Of a DNA stretch of 64,000 bases, positions 42,975 to 52,423 are shown in pieces (the first letter of the stretch is position 1; each line of letters starts with the position of its first letter). Origin of the DNA: an uncultured Mucilaginibacter sp. (GTDB lineage Bacteria > Bacteroidota > Bacteroidia > Sphingobacteriales > Sphingobacteriaceae); the NCBI RefSeq assembly GCF_913773635.1, contig NZ_CAJYGQ010000004.1:1-64000 (forward strand), written 5' to 3'. The translations under genes and the position numbers were made by a program. Under the pieces are notes generated by a model, which was given only the letters and a program-made list of their open reading frames with translations, ran no database searches and was not told the DNA's origin.

Positions 42975-43559
42975 ATGACATTAGCTATGCAACAACAATA
43001 CAACGATGGCGTAACATTTGAAAAGTTAAGTTACGCAGGCGAGATTATTAACGGTAAAGAATTTCAGGACTGTGTGTTTAAGCAATGCGACCTGAGTAAC
43101 GGCAACTTTGGCAATAATAAGTTTATTGATTGTGTATTTGATGGTTGTAACTTATCTATGTTAAAGCTTTCACAGGCAACTTTAAGCAGCACTGTTTTTA
43201 AGAATTGCAAACTGCTTGGAATAAACTTTCACGAATGCAGCGACTTTATGTTTAGCGTTGAGTTTGAGAGCTGTGTGCTCGACTATGCATCTTTCAGCGG
43301 GAAAAAGATGCTTAAAACAAACTTCAGTAAATCTTCAATTAAAGAGGTAAACTTTTCACAAACTAATCTTACAGGTTCCAAATTTCAGCATTGTGACCTT
43401 GACCGTGCAATATTTCACCGCACCGATCTTAGTTCGGTTGACTTTACAACAGCTGCAAATTTTGATATCGATCCCGAAGTAAATACTATTAAAAAGGCAA
43501 GCTTCACTGCTGATAGCCTTATTGGCTTGTTAAGGCGCCATCAAATAAAAGTTATTTAA
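42975..43559 (+). CDS. Pentapeptide-repeat protein
   Basis: From about residue 20 the protein is built of five-residue repeats with central F or L (CDLSNGNFGNNKFIDCVFDG, ATLSSTVFKNCKL, TNLTGSKFQHCDLDRAIF), which fold as a right-handed beta helix. The end IDPEVNTIKKASFTADSLIG, then LLRRHQIKV, is typical of Qnr/MfpA-like members that mimic DNA. A gyrase link is only a possibility. ATG 42975 was chosen; 42987 also fits (194 or 190 residues). Confidence 0.85.
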   Translation: MTLAMQQQYNDGVTFEKLSYAGEIINGKEFQDCVFKQCDLSNGNFGNNKFIDCVFDGCNLSMLKLSQATLSSTVFKNCKLLGINFHECSDFMFSVEFESCVLDYASFSGKKMLKTNFSKSSIKEVNFSQTNLTGSKFQHCDLDRAIFHRTDLSSVDFTTAANFDIDPEVNTIKKASFTADSLIGLLRRHQIKVI

Positions 43560-44095
43560 TGTTTGCTTGGATCTACATCAAGCAAGGCAATATATGGGTT
43601 GCCTTCTAAATTTAAAACTTTGGCAAAAGCAGGCTCAGTTTTATAGCCTTGCTGCTTAAGCTGTATAATTTGTTGCCTGAAAGATTCCCCTTTATATTCA
43701 AGCAACTGATGTTCAATAATCATGTGACGGTAGCCAAACTGCTGTTTAACCGGTATGCTTTGGCCAAATACCTCAACTTCCCAATCATCAGCAAAAAAGT
43801 TGGCAACAACTGCATCTGTTCCGGCTATTGACGTTTCGTAAATCTTAAATCTGTCAAGAAACGAAAACTCTTTGAGTAGCGTATTCATGAAGAAATCTTT
43901 ATCCGTATAATGACATAAGATGTCTAAATCACTTCCTTGTATATCAATATTAAGAGGAATTGTTCCGGCCAGTACGGCTTCAAATGGTTGCAGTATTGAT
44001 AAAATATTAAGACTAATTAAGGTGCGGTAGGCACTCTGCTGCCGGCTGGTGCCATTAGCTAAATAATCAATATTATCAAAGTTGATATGAGGCAC
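43556..44095 (-). CDS. DUF4269 protein (nucleotidyltransferase-like)
   Basis: The 179-residue protein resembles DUF4269. The segment LAGTIPLNIDIQGSDLDILC has the GS-x-x-D-x-D look of polymerase-beta-type nucleotidyltransferases. Its catalytic state is unknown. The start is GTG. It overlaps the convergent pentapeptide gene by 4 bases. Confidence 0.75.
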   Translation of the reverse strand: MPHINFDNIDYLANGTSRQQSAYRTLISLNILSILQPFEAVLAGTIPLNIDIQGSDLDILCHYTDKDFFMNTLLKEFSFLDRFKIYETSIAGTDAVVANFFADDWEVEVFGQSIPVKQQFGYRHMIIEHQLLEYKGESFRQQIIQLKQQGYKTEPAFAKVLNLEGNPYIALLDVDPSKH

Positions 44096-44134
44096 GCGTT
44101 ATACTTTTTTATCTACGCATGAATAGCGCTTAAA

Positions 44135-44701
44135 TTACTGTTCCTCGCCAGTTGCCTCTTCATGCTCTTTCATCCAAAAGAATGAAAAAGACGAATGCCC
44201 GTAACGGCGCTGTTCGGCAAAATTGGAATGATTGCTCAGGTTTTGCATCGATTGATGTTCTACAATAAGCAAACCACCTGGTAGTAACAGGTTCCGGTCA
44301 AATACAATTTTAGGTATCTCGGGTATGCGGCTAAGGTCATACGGCGGATCGGCAAAAATCAGGTTGTAACCTTCAGTTTCAATATCAAGGTATTTAAATA
44401 CATCGGCCTTAAAGGTTTTTATTTGATCAAGTCCGTGTTGTCGCGCTGCCTCCTTAAGGTAGTTAACACAATGAATACTACGATCAACGGCAACTACGTT
44501 TTGCGCGTAGCGCGATGCAAATTCAAGTGCAAGATTCCCCGTGCCGCTGAACAGATCAAGTACCTTAATGCCTTCCAGCTCAATTTGATTTTGCAGAATA
44601 TTGAAAAGGGCTTCTTTTGCCAGGTCGGTTGTGGGCCTTACAGGTAAGTTTTTAGGCGGATTAAGGCGTAATCCTTTTAAGCGTCCGCCAATGATGCGCA
44701 T
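44135..44701 (-). CDS. rsmD: 16S rRNA (guanine-N2)-methyltransferase RsmD
   Basis: RsmD methylates G966 (E. coli numbering) of 16S rRNA using S-adenosylmethionine. The 188-residue protein has MRIIGGRLKGLRLN, RPTTDLAKEALFNIL, the SAM motif VLDLFSGTGNLALE and the catalytic FADPPYDL. It overlaps the end of the upstream DUF3822 gene by 25 bases, so the two are coupled. Confidence 0.95.
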   Translation of the reverse strand: MRIIGGRLKGLRLNPPKNLPVRPTTDLAKEALFNILQNQIELEGIKVLDLFSGTGNLALEFASRYAQNVVAVDRSIHCVNYLKEAARQHGLDQIKTFKADVFKYLDIETEGYNLIFADPPYDLSRIPEIPKIVFDRNLLLPGGLLIVEHQSMQNLSNHSNFAEQRRYGHSSFSFFWMKEHEEATGEEQ

Positions 44702-45492
44702 AACGATAGTGCAGTAAGAGACAAAAACTGATGAGCAGGCAAAGTTCCCGATTGTTGTACCACCGATGTGTTGTTTAATTCTACCGTTTTAAAAATATCG
44801 GTAAGAATATTGTGATATCGCATGTCGTTGTGCGCAATACTGCCACTTAATACAACCGATACTGTACTCATATCAAGCTTTAGTTGCTGACAAACAAAAG
44901 CGGTATAGTAAGCCAATTCATCTTCGTGGGTAAAATCAAAGGTGTTAAACAGTTGTAGCTTGCCCTGCCTAAAATAGGCAACATCAAATTGCTGATGGTA
45001 AATATTGATATATAAATGATAACCCGATGGCTGGCTGCTTGCAATAGCTTGTAACCAACCGCTTGCGCCAAATATTACTCGTTCGTTGCCAAAGCGCTGT
45101 ATGGCTTGTGTTACGGCTGGTGTAGCCTTAAATATAACATCATTGCTGTCATCAAGCGGCTGTGAAAATACAGTGTCTTCGGGCTTAACGTCTAATAGCC
45201 GTGCAGTATCAATGGTGGTTTCCTGATCAAGCAAACCTTGCGGTACAAGTGTAAAAGCAGATGATTTGATGCCGGTAACTACGTTAGCATAGTGAAAGTT
45301 GAGTACTTCCTGCACCTCGCCTGGTTGTGTAAGCTCAGTTAAAGGCGCATCATGCCGCCAAACCATTAACTTATCACCGTGCGTTACCGCCAGCGAAAAG
45401 TTTGTTTCGCTTAGTTGCAGCAATAGTGTGTAATTTCCAACCTGGGTATAATTAAACTGCGGGTCGATATAATGATACAGCGAATCGTTCAT
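44677..45492 (-). CDS. DUF3822 family protein
   Basis: The 271-residue protein (ATG 45492, MNDSLYHYIDPQF; a TTG four codons upstream is less likely) matches DUF3822, a Bacteroidetes family regularly found just before rsmD. It looks like an actin/ASKHA-like fold (FGASGWLQAIASS, VVLSGSIAHND), but no activity is known. The overlap with rsmD suggests a shared role in ribosome maturation or simple co-transcription. Confidence 0.8.
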   Translation of the reverse strand: MNDSLYHYIDPQFNYTQVGNYTLLLQLSETNFSLAVTHGDKLMVWRHDAPLTELTQPGEVQEVLNFHYANVVTGIKSSAFTLVPQGLLDQETTIDTARLLDVKPEDTVFSQPLDDSNDVIFKATPAVTQAIQRFGNERVIFGASGWLQAIASSQPSGYHLYINIYHQQFDVAYFRQGKLQLFNTFDFTHEDELAYYTAFVCQQLKLDMSTVSVVLSGSIAHNDMRYHNILTDIFKTVELNNTSVVQQSGTLPAHQFLSLTALSLCASLADA

Positions 45493-45555
45493 AGCAACGC
45501 TCAAAAGTAACTATTTTTTCATTGCTTTGTTAAGGTTTAGGGCCTTTTTTGAATC

Positions 45556-46983
45556 ATGCCAGCATCAGAGCAATTAAGTAAATCATTTCCGCATCAGCCA
45601 GCTCCGCAGCAACAGGAGCTGTTTAAACGGCTGCATGAGTTTTTATTAAGCAATAACGGCCACGAGTGTTTTTTACTTAAAGGTTATGCTGGTACAGGTA
45701 AAACAACCGTTGTAAGCGCTTTAGTGAAAGCTCTTAAAGCCTATGGTTTAAAGTCGGCCTTATTGGCGCCAACGGGCAGGGCGGCAAAGGTTATCACAAG
45801 TTATTCGGGGCGCAAAGCATATACCATTCACAAACGTATATACCGTAAAAAGTCGGCCATGAACATGGATGAGGCGTTTATGCTTGCCCCAAATCTTTCT
45901 GAAGATACCCTTTTTATTGTTGACGAAGCGTCAATGATATCTGATGAGGTTAGTGGCGGTAGTTACAGTACCTTACTGCATGATTTGGTCAATTACGTTT
46001 ACAACATGAAAAATTGTAAACTGATGCTGGTAGGAGATACTGCACAGCTTCCACCTGTTGGAGCCGATTTTAGCCCGGCGCTTGATGCGCGCATACTGAA
46101 AGAGGAATTTGCGTTGCAGGTTTTTGGCTTTGAACTTACTGATGTACTTAGGCAGCAAAAAGATTCGGGGATTTTAAGCAATGTTACCGCCGTACGCGAA
46201 CTTATTAGGCAGGAGCAGGAAGTATTTCCGCAGATTATTACTAAAGGGTTTAAAGATGTTTACCGTATGACGGGTGAGCGGCTTGAGGAAGGGTTGAATT
46301 ATGCTTACAGTAAATATGGGCATGATGGTACCCTGGTAATTTGCCGGTCGAACAAAAATGCCAACCTGTATAATCAACAAATACGCAACCGCATACTTTA
46401 CCGCGAAGAAGAACTTACAGGCGGCGATCAGGTAATGGTGGTTCGTAATAATTATTTCTGGCTGCCGGAACGCGAGGAGGGGAGTACCGGCTTTATAGCC
46501 AATGGTGATATTGCCCGTATAAAAAAGGTGCGGCGTATTGAGGATATGTACGGTTTCAGATTTGCTGATGTACAAATTGAGTTTATTGATTACGCCGAAG
46601 ACCCTGTAATTGATTGCAAAGTATTGCTGAATACGTTATATACTGATGCCCCTGCCTTACCGCAGGAAGATCAACGAACATTTTTTGTAGAGGCCATGAA
46701 AGATTATGAGCATATACCCGCCCGGCGCGACAGACTCAACGAGCTTAAGAAAAACCCGTACTACAACGCCTTGCAAATTAAGTTTGCTTATGCGGTTACC
46801 TGCCATAAGGCTCAGGGTGGGCAATGGGAATCTGTTTTTATAGATCAGGGGTATTTGACAGATGAAATGCTTAATACCGATTTTTTGAGATGGTTTTACA
46901 CAGCATGTACGCGGGCAACAAAGGAACTATTCCTGGTGAACTTCAGTTCTAAATTTTACCGTGATCCGGCACCGGAGATATAA
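45556..46983 (+). CDS. RecD-like superfamily 1 helicase
   Basis: The 475-residue protein has Walker A in LLKGYAGTGKTTVVSAL, motif Ia LLAPTGRAAKVI, Walker B LFIVDEASMIS, motif III LMLVGDTAQLPPVGAD and the C-terminal UvrD-like end AVTCHKAQGGQWESVFID with WFYTACTRATKELFLV. It is shorter than RecD2 and lacks the RecD N-terminal domain, so it is better called a RecD/Dda-like repair helicase. It is divergent from DUF3822 with a 63-base gap. Confidence 0.88.
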   Translation: MPASEQLSKSFPHQPAPQQQELFKRLHEFLLSNNGHECFLLKGYAGTGKTTVVSALVKALKAYGLKSALLAPTGRAAKVITSYSGRKAYTIHKRIYRKKSAMNMDEAFMLAPNLSEDTLFIVDEASMISDEVSGGSYSTLLHDLVNYVYNMKNCKLMLVGDTAQLPPVGADFSPALDARILKEEFALQVFGFELTDVLRQQKDSGILSNVTAVRELIRQEQEVFPQIITKGFKDVYRMTGERLEEGLNYAYSKYGHDGTLVICRSNKNANLYNQQIRNRILYREEELTGGDQVMVVRNNYFWLPEREEGSTGFIANGDIARIKKVRRIEDMYGFRFADVQIEFIDYAEDPVIDCKVLLNTLYTDAPALPQEDQRTFFVEAMKDYEHIPARRDRLNELKKNPYYNALQIKFAYAVTCHKAQGGQWESVFIDQGYLTDEMLNTDFLRWFYTACTRATKELFLVNFSSKFYRDPAPEI

Positions 46984-46990
46984 TAAAAAA

Positions 46991-47050
46991 GCATCTGCAT
47001 AAACGATGTAAATAAGGTTTATACAGATGCCCGAAAGGTTAGGTTTAAAA
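46991..47050 (+). repeat. Long inverted repeat after the helicase gene
   Basis: GCATCTGCATAAAC (46991-47004) pairs with GTTTATACAGATGC (47037-47050) with one mismatch around a 32-base loop, just after the helicase stop. It could end transcription or protect the 3' end. Confidence 0.6.
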
Positions 47051-47057
47051 AACGAGG

Positions 47058-47150
47058 TTAATAATGCGGCTCTTTAATCTTAAATAAGATAATTACCAGT
47101 AAACACATCAGCGTAAATACCGCCGAAAATAAAGTAAACGCCTTTTTCAT
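47058..47150 (-). CDS. Tiny membrane protein candidate (30 aa)
   Basis: On the minus strand the frame reads MKKAFTLFSAVFTLMCLLVI then ILFKIKEPHY and a stop: KK start, one hydrophobic helix, short polar tail. It is in a 467-base gap without other genes. The rest of that gap (47151-47450) is AT-rich and shows nothing I can name. Confidence 0.45.
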   Translation of the reverse strand: MKKAFTLFSAVFTLMCLLVIILFKIKEPHY

Positions 47151-47450
47151 AACTCTCACATGATTAGGTAAATAATTAATCAGTACGCTTGGGTACACTT
47201 TGGTGATACAATTTAATAGCCACAATTCAACTTTTGATATAATTGCAACAGGCGATTGTATCGTTAATGTAATGTGTAAAGAAGTAGCTAAACCATTGAA
47301 AAAGGACTAATTGTAGCAATTTTTATATTGTTTCAAAAAAAATACACCCTGTAGGTTTTTAACTAATATAGTAGGGCGTTTAGCCTCTTTAATAGGCTTT
47401 AAACAATATAATTCCTGCTAGCTTGTGCGCTAATTTAAAGTTAATAACCT

Positions 47451-48785
47451 TTAATTTTTCAGCCGTGGCAATCTTATACTAAAAGTGGTTCCCTTGCCTT
47501 CAATACTTTGCACATCTATACGCCCATGATGCTTCTCAACTATTTGTTTTGAGATGCTTAGGCCTAAGCCGGTTGATTTTTCACCTTTCAATCCGCGCCT
47601 GCCCGCCTTTGAAAACCTATCAAATATATTTGGCAAAAGCGGTTCGGGGATACCCATTCCATAATCTCTCACATCAATTTGCACATAAGTGTCTTTTTCA
47701 CTTAATAGTATTTCAATTCTCTCTTTATCTTTTGAAAACTTAGCTGCGTTACTAATTAGGTTATCTATAACGCGATGAAACTTCTCCTGGTCAATAAGTG
47801 CATGTACAGGCTGTTGCGGGTAGGTAAGTACCAACTCATTGGTAAAGCTGCTTACATGTTGCCAAACCTGCACTATACCTTGCAAAAAGCTATTCATATC
47901 AACAAGGGCTTCGGTCATTTGGTTGCTGTTGTCATTGCGGGCAACCTCAAGTAAATCATTTATAATGGACAATGCTTTTCGGCATGATGCCTTGATCATA
48001 TTCATGTTCTCCTGCATGTCATCATCCAGCTCGTCCATTTCAATAAGTTGGGCAATTGATTCAACTGCACCTATAGGATTGCGGAGGTCATGTGCAACCA
48101 TTCCTAAAACGTCGTTTTTAAAGGCACTTGCCTTTTCAATTTCCACGTTTTTTTCCTTTATCATCTTAAACTGTATATACTGGCTGGCCCGGTACGAGTA
48201 AATATGCCTTGATACAAAAAAGAAAATTCCGGCCAGCACTATGAGTAACAGTTCGTTATATAAAATCTCAGTAGGGTCGGCATGGGTATAAAGCAAGATA
48301 AGGCTGAACAACAGTATGTTTACAAGCGTAAGCAAAATACTTTCCTGATACTCAAAAGTATAAACACCACCAACTGCAATTAATGCTACCATATAAATTA
48401 TGATGTTGCGGCTTGGATCAGAAGTGGCCATAAACGTAAACACAATTCCGCAGGCAAGTAGATACGTACTGAACAATAGAATATGAGCGAGTGACAATTG
48501 CAGCCCGTTTCTGTACGTTTTAATTTTTTTAATTAAAAAGGCGCCAGAAAGGTAAAATAACGGCGTAATAATTATAGTTGCCCAGTTTGCTGCGCTAAAT
48601 TCTGGAAAGTTATGGATGCGTGTTAGCGAAGGTGGAAGCAGCGTTATAAACAGCCGTATGGCAACGCTAAGTACAAAGAATATTATGGCAGCAACTTGTG
48701 CCGTGCTTAAGTTTTGAAGCGTATAAAACTTTTGATAGCCAACACGGTAAAGCTTTGGAATGCTTTTAAAGTAGTAGGTTTCCAA
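47451..48785 (-). CDS. Membrane sensor histidine kinase
   Basis: About six membrane helices occupy the N-terminal half. Then come the HisKA box MVAHDLRNPIGAVES (phospho-His) and the ATPase domain with VIDNLISNAAKFSKD, VRDYGMGIPEPLL and STGLGLSISKQIVEKHHGRI. The total is 444 residues. The start codon appears to be TTG (48785). No regulator is adjacent. The orphan receiver at 29721 is one possible partner, which is pure speculation. Confidence 0.92.
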   Translation of the reverse strand: METYYFKSIPKLYRVGYQKFYTLQNLSTAQVAAIIFFVLSVAIRLFITLLPPSLTRIHNFPEFSAANWATIIITPLFYLSGAFLIKKIKTYRNGLQLSLAHILLFSTYLLACGIVFTFMATSDPSRNIIIYMVALIAVGGVYTFEYQESILLTLVNILLFSLILLYTHADPTEILYNELLLIVLAGIFFFVSRHIYSYRASQYIQFKMIKEKNVEIEKASAFKNDVLGMVAHDLRNPIGAVESIAQLIEMDELDDDMQENMNMIKASCRKALSIINDLLEVARNDNSNQMTEALVDMNSFLQGIVQVWQHVSSFTNELVLTYPQQPVHALIDQEKFHRVIDNLISNAAKFSKDKERIEILLSEKDTYVQIDVRDYGMGIPEPLLPNIFDRFSKAGRRGLKGEKSTGLGLSISKQIVEKHHGRIDVQSIEGKGTTFSIRLPRLKN

Positions 48786-49045
48786 TTTTGATAAGTGTTT
48801 GAGTCAAAACTAAAGGTTTTAATCAAAATTGGATAAAAGAGCTCAGCTCTAATGGGTGATTTTTAACCCAAGTGTTTTGGTTTTTAACCTTATGGAAACT
48901 GCAAGTGATATTGGCAGATGTTATGAACTTAGCTTTAACGTGTTTATTTATGTTTAAAAGACAAATTGACGTTTAATATTTAACTAAGGCTGACTTTTTT
49001 TCAGGAAAGTAATACTGGCAAACAGTTTGAATGGTAGTTGTTACC

Positions 49046-51637
49046 ATGAATTTTAACAACTTTACCATCAAAGCACAGGAGGCTGTACAAAAGGCATCCG
49101 AAATAGCAACCGGTAATCAGCAACAGGCCATTGAGAATGCCCACCTGCTGAAAGGTTTGTTACTGGTTGACGAAAATGTAATCAGCTATCTTTTAAAGAA
49201 GCTGAATGTAAATATAAGCCGTTTAAACCAAACACTTGATACGCAAATTGAAGCGTTTCCAAAGGTAAGCGGCAGTAATATATACTTGTCTTCAAACACC
49301 AATACAGCGCTGCAAAAAGCGCAGAGCTACTTAAAGGAATTTAAAGACGAGTTTGTATCAGTGGAGCATATTCTGCTGGGTATACTATCGGTAAACGATA
49401 AGGTTAGCAGCGCCCTTAAAGATTATGGCGTAAACGAAAAAGATCTCAAAACCGCTATTATAAGTTTGCGTGGCGATAGCAAAGTAACAGACCAAAACGC
49501 CGAAGCTACTTATAATGCCCTGAACAAATATGCCCGTAACCTGAACGAGTATGCCGAATCAGGCAAATTGGACCCTGTTATTGGCCGCGATGAAGAGATA
49601 CGCCGCGTAATACAGATATTAAGCCGCCGTACCAAAAATAACCCGGTACTGGTAGGCGAGCCGGGCGTAGGTAAAACTGCCATTGCCGAGGGTATAGCTT
49701 TTCGCATTATCAAAGGCGATGCGCCAGATAACCTGAAAACCAAAACGGTTTTCTCGCTTGATATGGGTGCGTTGGTTGCCGGTGCAAAATACAAAGGTGA
49801 GTTTGAAGAACGCCTGAAAGCCGTAGTGAACGAGGTAATTAAAAGCGATGGGGAGATTATTCTCTTTATTGATGAGATACATACCCTGGTTGGTGCCGGT
49901 GGTGGCGAAGGTGCTATGGATGCGGCAAATATTCTTAAACCGGCCTTGGCCCGCGGCGAGTTACGTGCCATAGGTGCCACTACACTCAATGAGTATCAAA
50001 AATATATTGAAAAAGATAAGGCCCTCGAACGTCGTTTTCAGCGTGTGCTGGTTGATGAGCCTGATGCAGCCGACGCTATTTCAATTTTACGTGGATTAAA
50101 AGAGCGTTACGAAGCACACCATAAAGTGCGCATTAAAGACGAAGCCATAATTGCTTCGGTTGAAATGTCGCAACGATACATTGCCGACCGCTTTTTGCCC
50201 GATAAGGCTATTGACTTAATGGACGAGGCCGCTTCAAAACTTCGCCTTGAGATGAACTCGGTGCCCGAAGCAGTTGACGAACTGGAACGCCGTATTATGC
50301 AGCTTGAAATTGAGCGCGAGGCTATCAAACGGGAGGGCGACGACCGCAAGGTGAAAGACCTGAGCGAGGAAATTGCCAATTTATCATCACAGCGCGATTC
50401 GTTACGTGCCAAATGGCAGGGTGAAAAGGATTTGGTTGATGGCATCAACACCAAAATTGAAGCTATTGAAGCTTACAAGTTGGAAGCCGACCAGGCCGAA
50501 CGTGCGGGTGACTATGGCAAGGTTGCCGAGCTACGGTATGGCCGCATTCGCGAAACCGAAGCCGAAGTAGAAAAGTTGAAAGAGGCTCTGCGCCAGGATC
50601 AGGAAGATCACCGTATGCTGAAGGAAGAAGTTACGGCCGATGATATCGCCGGTGTGGTATCGCGCTGGACAGGTATCCCGGTATCAAAAATGATTCAGAG
50701 CGAGCGTGAAAAACTGCTGCATTTGGAAGAGGAACTGCACAAACGTGTGGCTGGTCAGGAAGAAGCCATAGAGGCCATAAGCGATGCCATTCGCCGTAGC
50801 CGTGCCGGTTTACAGGATAAGCGTAAGCCAATTGGTTCGTTTATCTTTTTAGGAACAACCGGCGTGGGTAAAACCGAGCTGGCCAAAGCTTTGGCAGAGT
50901 TCCTGTTTAATGATGAGCATTCGATGGTGCGTATTGATATGTCGGAGTACCAGGAACGCCACGCCGTTAGCCGTTTAATTGGTGCGCCTCCGGGCTATGT
51001 GGGTTACGATGAAGGCGGACAGTTAACCGAAGCCGTGCGCCGTAAACCATACAGCGTTATCCTGTTAGATGAGATTGAAAAAGCCCACCCCGATATATTT
51101 AACATATTGTTGCAGGTGCTGGATGATGGTCGCTTAACTGATAATAAAGGCCGCGTGGTAAACTTCAAGAATACCATCGTAATCATGACCTCCAACATTG
51201 GTTCGCACATTATACAGGAGAACTTTGTAAATTTTGAGGATAGCGATAAGGAAGAGGTAATGGCTCGTACCAAGAACCAATTGTTTGAAGTGCTGCAAAA
51301 AACCATCCGCCCGGAGTTTTTAAATCGTATCGACGAGATCATCATGTTTACCCCACTAGGTAGAGATGAGATAGGGGAGATCGTGAAACTCCAATTCAAA
51401 GGGCTGCAACAAACCCTCAACGAAATGGGTATTCAAATTGAAGCAACCCCCGAGGCCCTCGACTGGCTGGCACAGCTGGGCTACGATCCGCAGTACGGCG
51501 CACGTCCGCTAAAAAGGGTTATCCAAAAGAAAATACTCAATGAGTTGAGCAAGCAAATACTGGCCGGTAAGGTTGATAAGGATAGCAAGATAAAGCTGGA
51601 CATGTTTGATAACCAGTTCGTGTTCTTAAACGAGTAA
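49046..51637 (+). CDS. clpB: Chaperone/disaggregase ClpB
   Basis: ClpB resolubilises protein aggregates with DnaK. The start [14 protein letters not shown] at 49046 fits the family; an ATG five codons upstream is less likely. Order: N domain (1-150), AAA1 with [15 protein letters not shown], the coiled-coil middle domain (about 400-530), AAA2 with [15 protein letters not shown], and C-terminus. No heat-shock operator was recognised upstream. The length of 863 residues is normal. Confidence 0.97.
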   Translation: MNFNNFTIKAQEAVQKASEIATGNQQQAIENAHLLKGLLLVDENVISYLLKKLNVNISRLNQTLDTQIEAFPKVSGSNIYLSSNTNTALQKAQSYLKEFKDEFVSVEHILLGILSVNDKVSSALKDYGVNEKDLKTAIISLRGDSKVTDQNAEATYNALNKYARNLNEYAESGKLDPVIGRDEEIRRVIQILSRRTKNNPVLVGEPGVGKTAIAEGIAFRIIKGDAPDNLKTKTVFSLDMGALVAGAKYKGEFEERLKAVVNEVIKSDGEIILFIDEIHTLVGAGGGEGAMDAANILKPALARGELRAIGATTLNEYQKYIEKDKALERRFQRVLVDEPDAADAISILRGLKERYEAHHKVRIKDEAIIASVEMSQRYIADRFLPDKAIDLMDEAASKLRLEMNSVPEAVDELERRIMQLEIEREAIKREGDDRKVKDLSEEIANLSSQRDSLRAKWQGEKDLVDGINTKIEAIEAYKLEADQAERAGDYGKVAELRYGRIRETEAEVEKLKEALRQDQEDHRMLKEEVTADDIAGVVSRWTGIPVSKMIQSEREKLLHLEEELHKRVAGQEEAIEAISDAIRRSRAGLQDKRKPIGSFIFLGTTGVGKTELAKALAEFLFNDEHSMVRIDMSEYQERHAVSRLIGAPPGYVGYDEGGQLTEAVRRKPYSVILLDEIEKAHPDIFNILLQVLDDGRLTDNKGRVVNFKNTIVIMTSNIGSHIIQENFVNFEDSDKEEVMARTKNQLFEVLQKTIRPEFLNRIDEIIMFTPLGRDEIGEIVKLQFKGLQQTLNEMGIQIEATPEALDWLAQLGYDPQYGARPLKRVIQKKILNELSKQILAGKVDKDSKIKLDMFDNQFVFLNE

Positions 51638-51647
51638 GGTCTCGTCT

Positions 51648-51662
51648 TCCGCCTGAGGCGGA
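51648..51662. repeat. Perfect palindrome TCCGCC-TGA-GGCGGA
   Basis: A 6-bp GC-only inverted repeat sits 10 bases after clpB in AT-rich DNA, upstream of the clpB terminator. It may be a short interspersed palindrome. Confidence 0.55.
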
Positions 51663-51675
51663 TCTATTATATGAT

Positions 51676-51710
51676 AAAAGGGAATTGTCTTAAAGACGGT
51701 TCCCTTTTGA
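51676..51710 (+). terminator. clpB terminator
   Basis: AAAAGGGAA (51676-51684) pairs with TTCCCTTTT (51700-51708) and the inner GTCTT/AAGAC extends the stem. Confidence 0.88.
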
Positions 51711-51809
51711 AGTTCGTGATTGACTTATAAACACAGATTGCTACATACCTTGCAATGTTATCTTACTGATTTTGCCAATGGATTCATTTAAAAATTTTTC
51801 TTAATAGTA

Positions 51810-51840
51810 TTTGGACTGCTTCTAAATAATGCTAAATTTG
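51810..51840 (+). promoter_or_regulatory. Consensus Bacteroidetes promoter
   Basis: TTTG (51810-51813), exactly 19 bases, then TAAATTTG (51833-51840) matches the phylum consensus TTTG/TAnnTTTG. The predicted start of transcription lies within a few bases of the ATG at 51851, implying a leaderless or nearly leaderless mRNA. Confidence 0.7.
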
Positions 51841-51850
51841 CCTCAGTAAG

Positions 51851-52219
51851 ATGATGACCGGGGTTAAAACTAAAACTACTGATAGATTTACCGAAGTGTT
51901 CGGCACTAAAGCCGGAACTGTATACCAAAGTGACCGTGAAGGCTGTTGGTATATTGACTTTGCGGGTAAGTTAGTAAAGTTTGATTACCGCACATTATTA
52001 CTCCTCAAAAAATCTATTTACCGCGTTGATATTGAGCAGCTGATATTAGACAGTGGTAAATCGCCTGAAATAGAAATGGTGTTTATTTGCGCCTGCAACC
52101 ATTGCTATTTCCTCAGCATCCTGCAAATTATCGCCCTTAAAGAGCTTCTTGAAGGCACCTTTGCCATGCTCGAACTTAACCAGATATTGCACGACAGGCT
52201 GAGCAGGATGGTGATTTAA
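51851..52219 (+). CDS. Hypothetical protein with CxCxxC motif
   Basis: The 122-residue protein is not one I recognise. It has a mixed alpha/beta look (CWYIDFAGKLVKFDYRTLLL), then FICACNHCYFLSI, whose CxCxxC could bind metal, and a C-terminal helical region. It has no signal or membrane helix. A near-perfect promoter directly ahead supports that it is expressed. It is followed by a large intergenic hairpin. Confidence 0.75.
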   Translation: MMTGVKTKTTDRFTEVFGTKAGTVYQSDREGCWYIDFAGKLVKFDYRTLLLLKKSIYRVDIEQLILDSGKSPEIEMVFICACNHCYFLSILQIIALKELLEGTFAMLELNQILHDRLSRMVI

Positions 52220-52230
52220 AGAAAGAAGTA

Positions 52231-52308
52231 AGAGACAAGAGCCAGGAAACAAGTTGTTTTCCCGGAACTTTTAAAAATCTTGGCTCCTGTTTCTTGGCTC
52301 TCGTCTCT
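52231..52308. repeat. 23-bp inverted repeat built of GAGAC/AAGAGCC words
   Basis: Arm 52231-52253 (starting AGAGACAAGAGCCAGG) is complementary to 52286-52308 (ending TGGCTCTCGTCTCT) at 20 of 23 positions, with a 32-base loop. It resembles the word-built hairpins at 3695 and 13864 in design. It may terminate the preceding gene or be a dispersed intergenic element. Confidence 0.7.
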
Positions 52309-52347
52309 GAGCTTCACTAATTTAGACTTATTTCATATTGCCTTTAT

Positions 52348-52380
52348 ATTGTACAACATGTTGTTATAGCACTATTTTTG
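52348..52380 (+). promoter_or_regulatory. Ferritin promoter with embedded palindrome
   Basis: ATTG (52348-52351), 21 bases, TATTTTTG (52373-52380) fits the phylum promoter. Between the boxes lies the perfect palindrome ACAACATGTTGT (52353-52364), placed where a repressor would block RNA polymerase. Confidence 0.55.
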
Positions 52381-52423
52381 TATGTATTCAATCGGATACA
52401 ACAATCCCTAACTATAATATAAC

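Noticed and set aside
42975-43559. Qnr quinolone-resistance protein
   Set aside because: Only the generic pentapeptide-repeat fold is visible. I cannot tell Qnr from other DNA-mimic or unrelated pentapeptide proteins.
49510-49989. 159-codon minus-strand frame inside clpB
   Set aside because: It is a Ser/Pro/Arg-rich mirror of the ClpB AAA1 domain, a typical antisense artefact.
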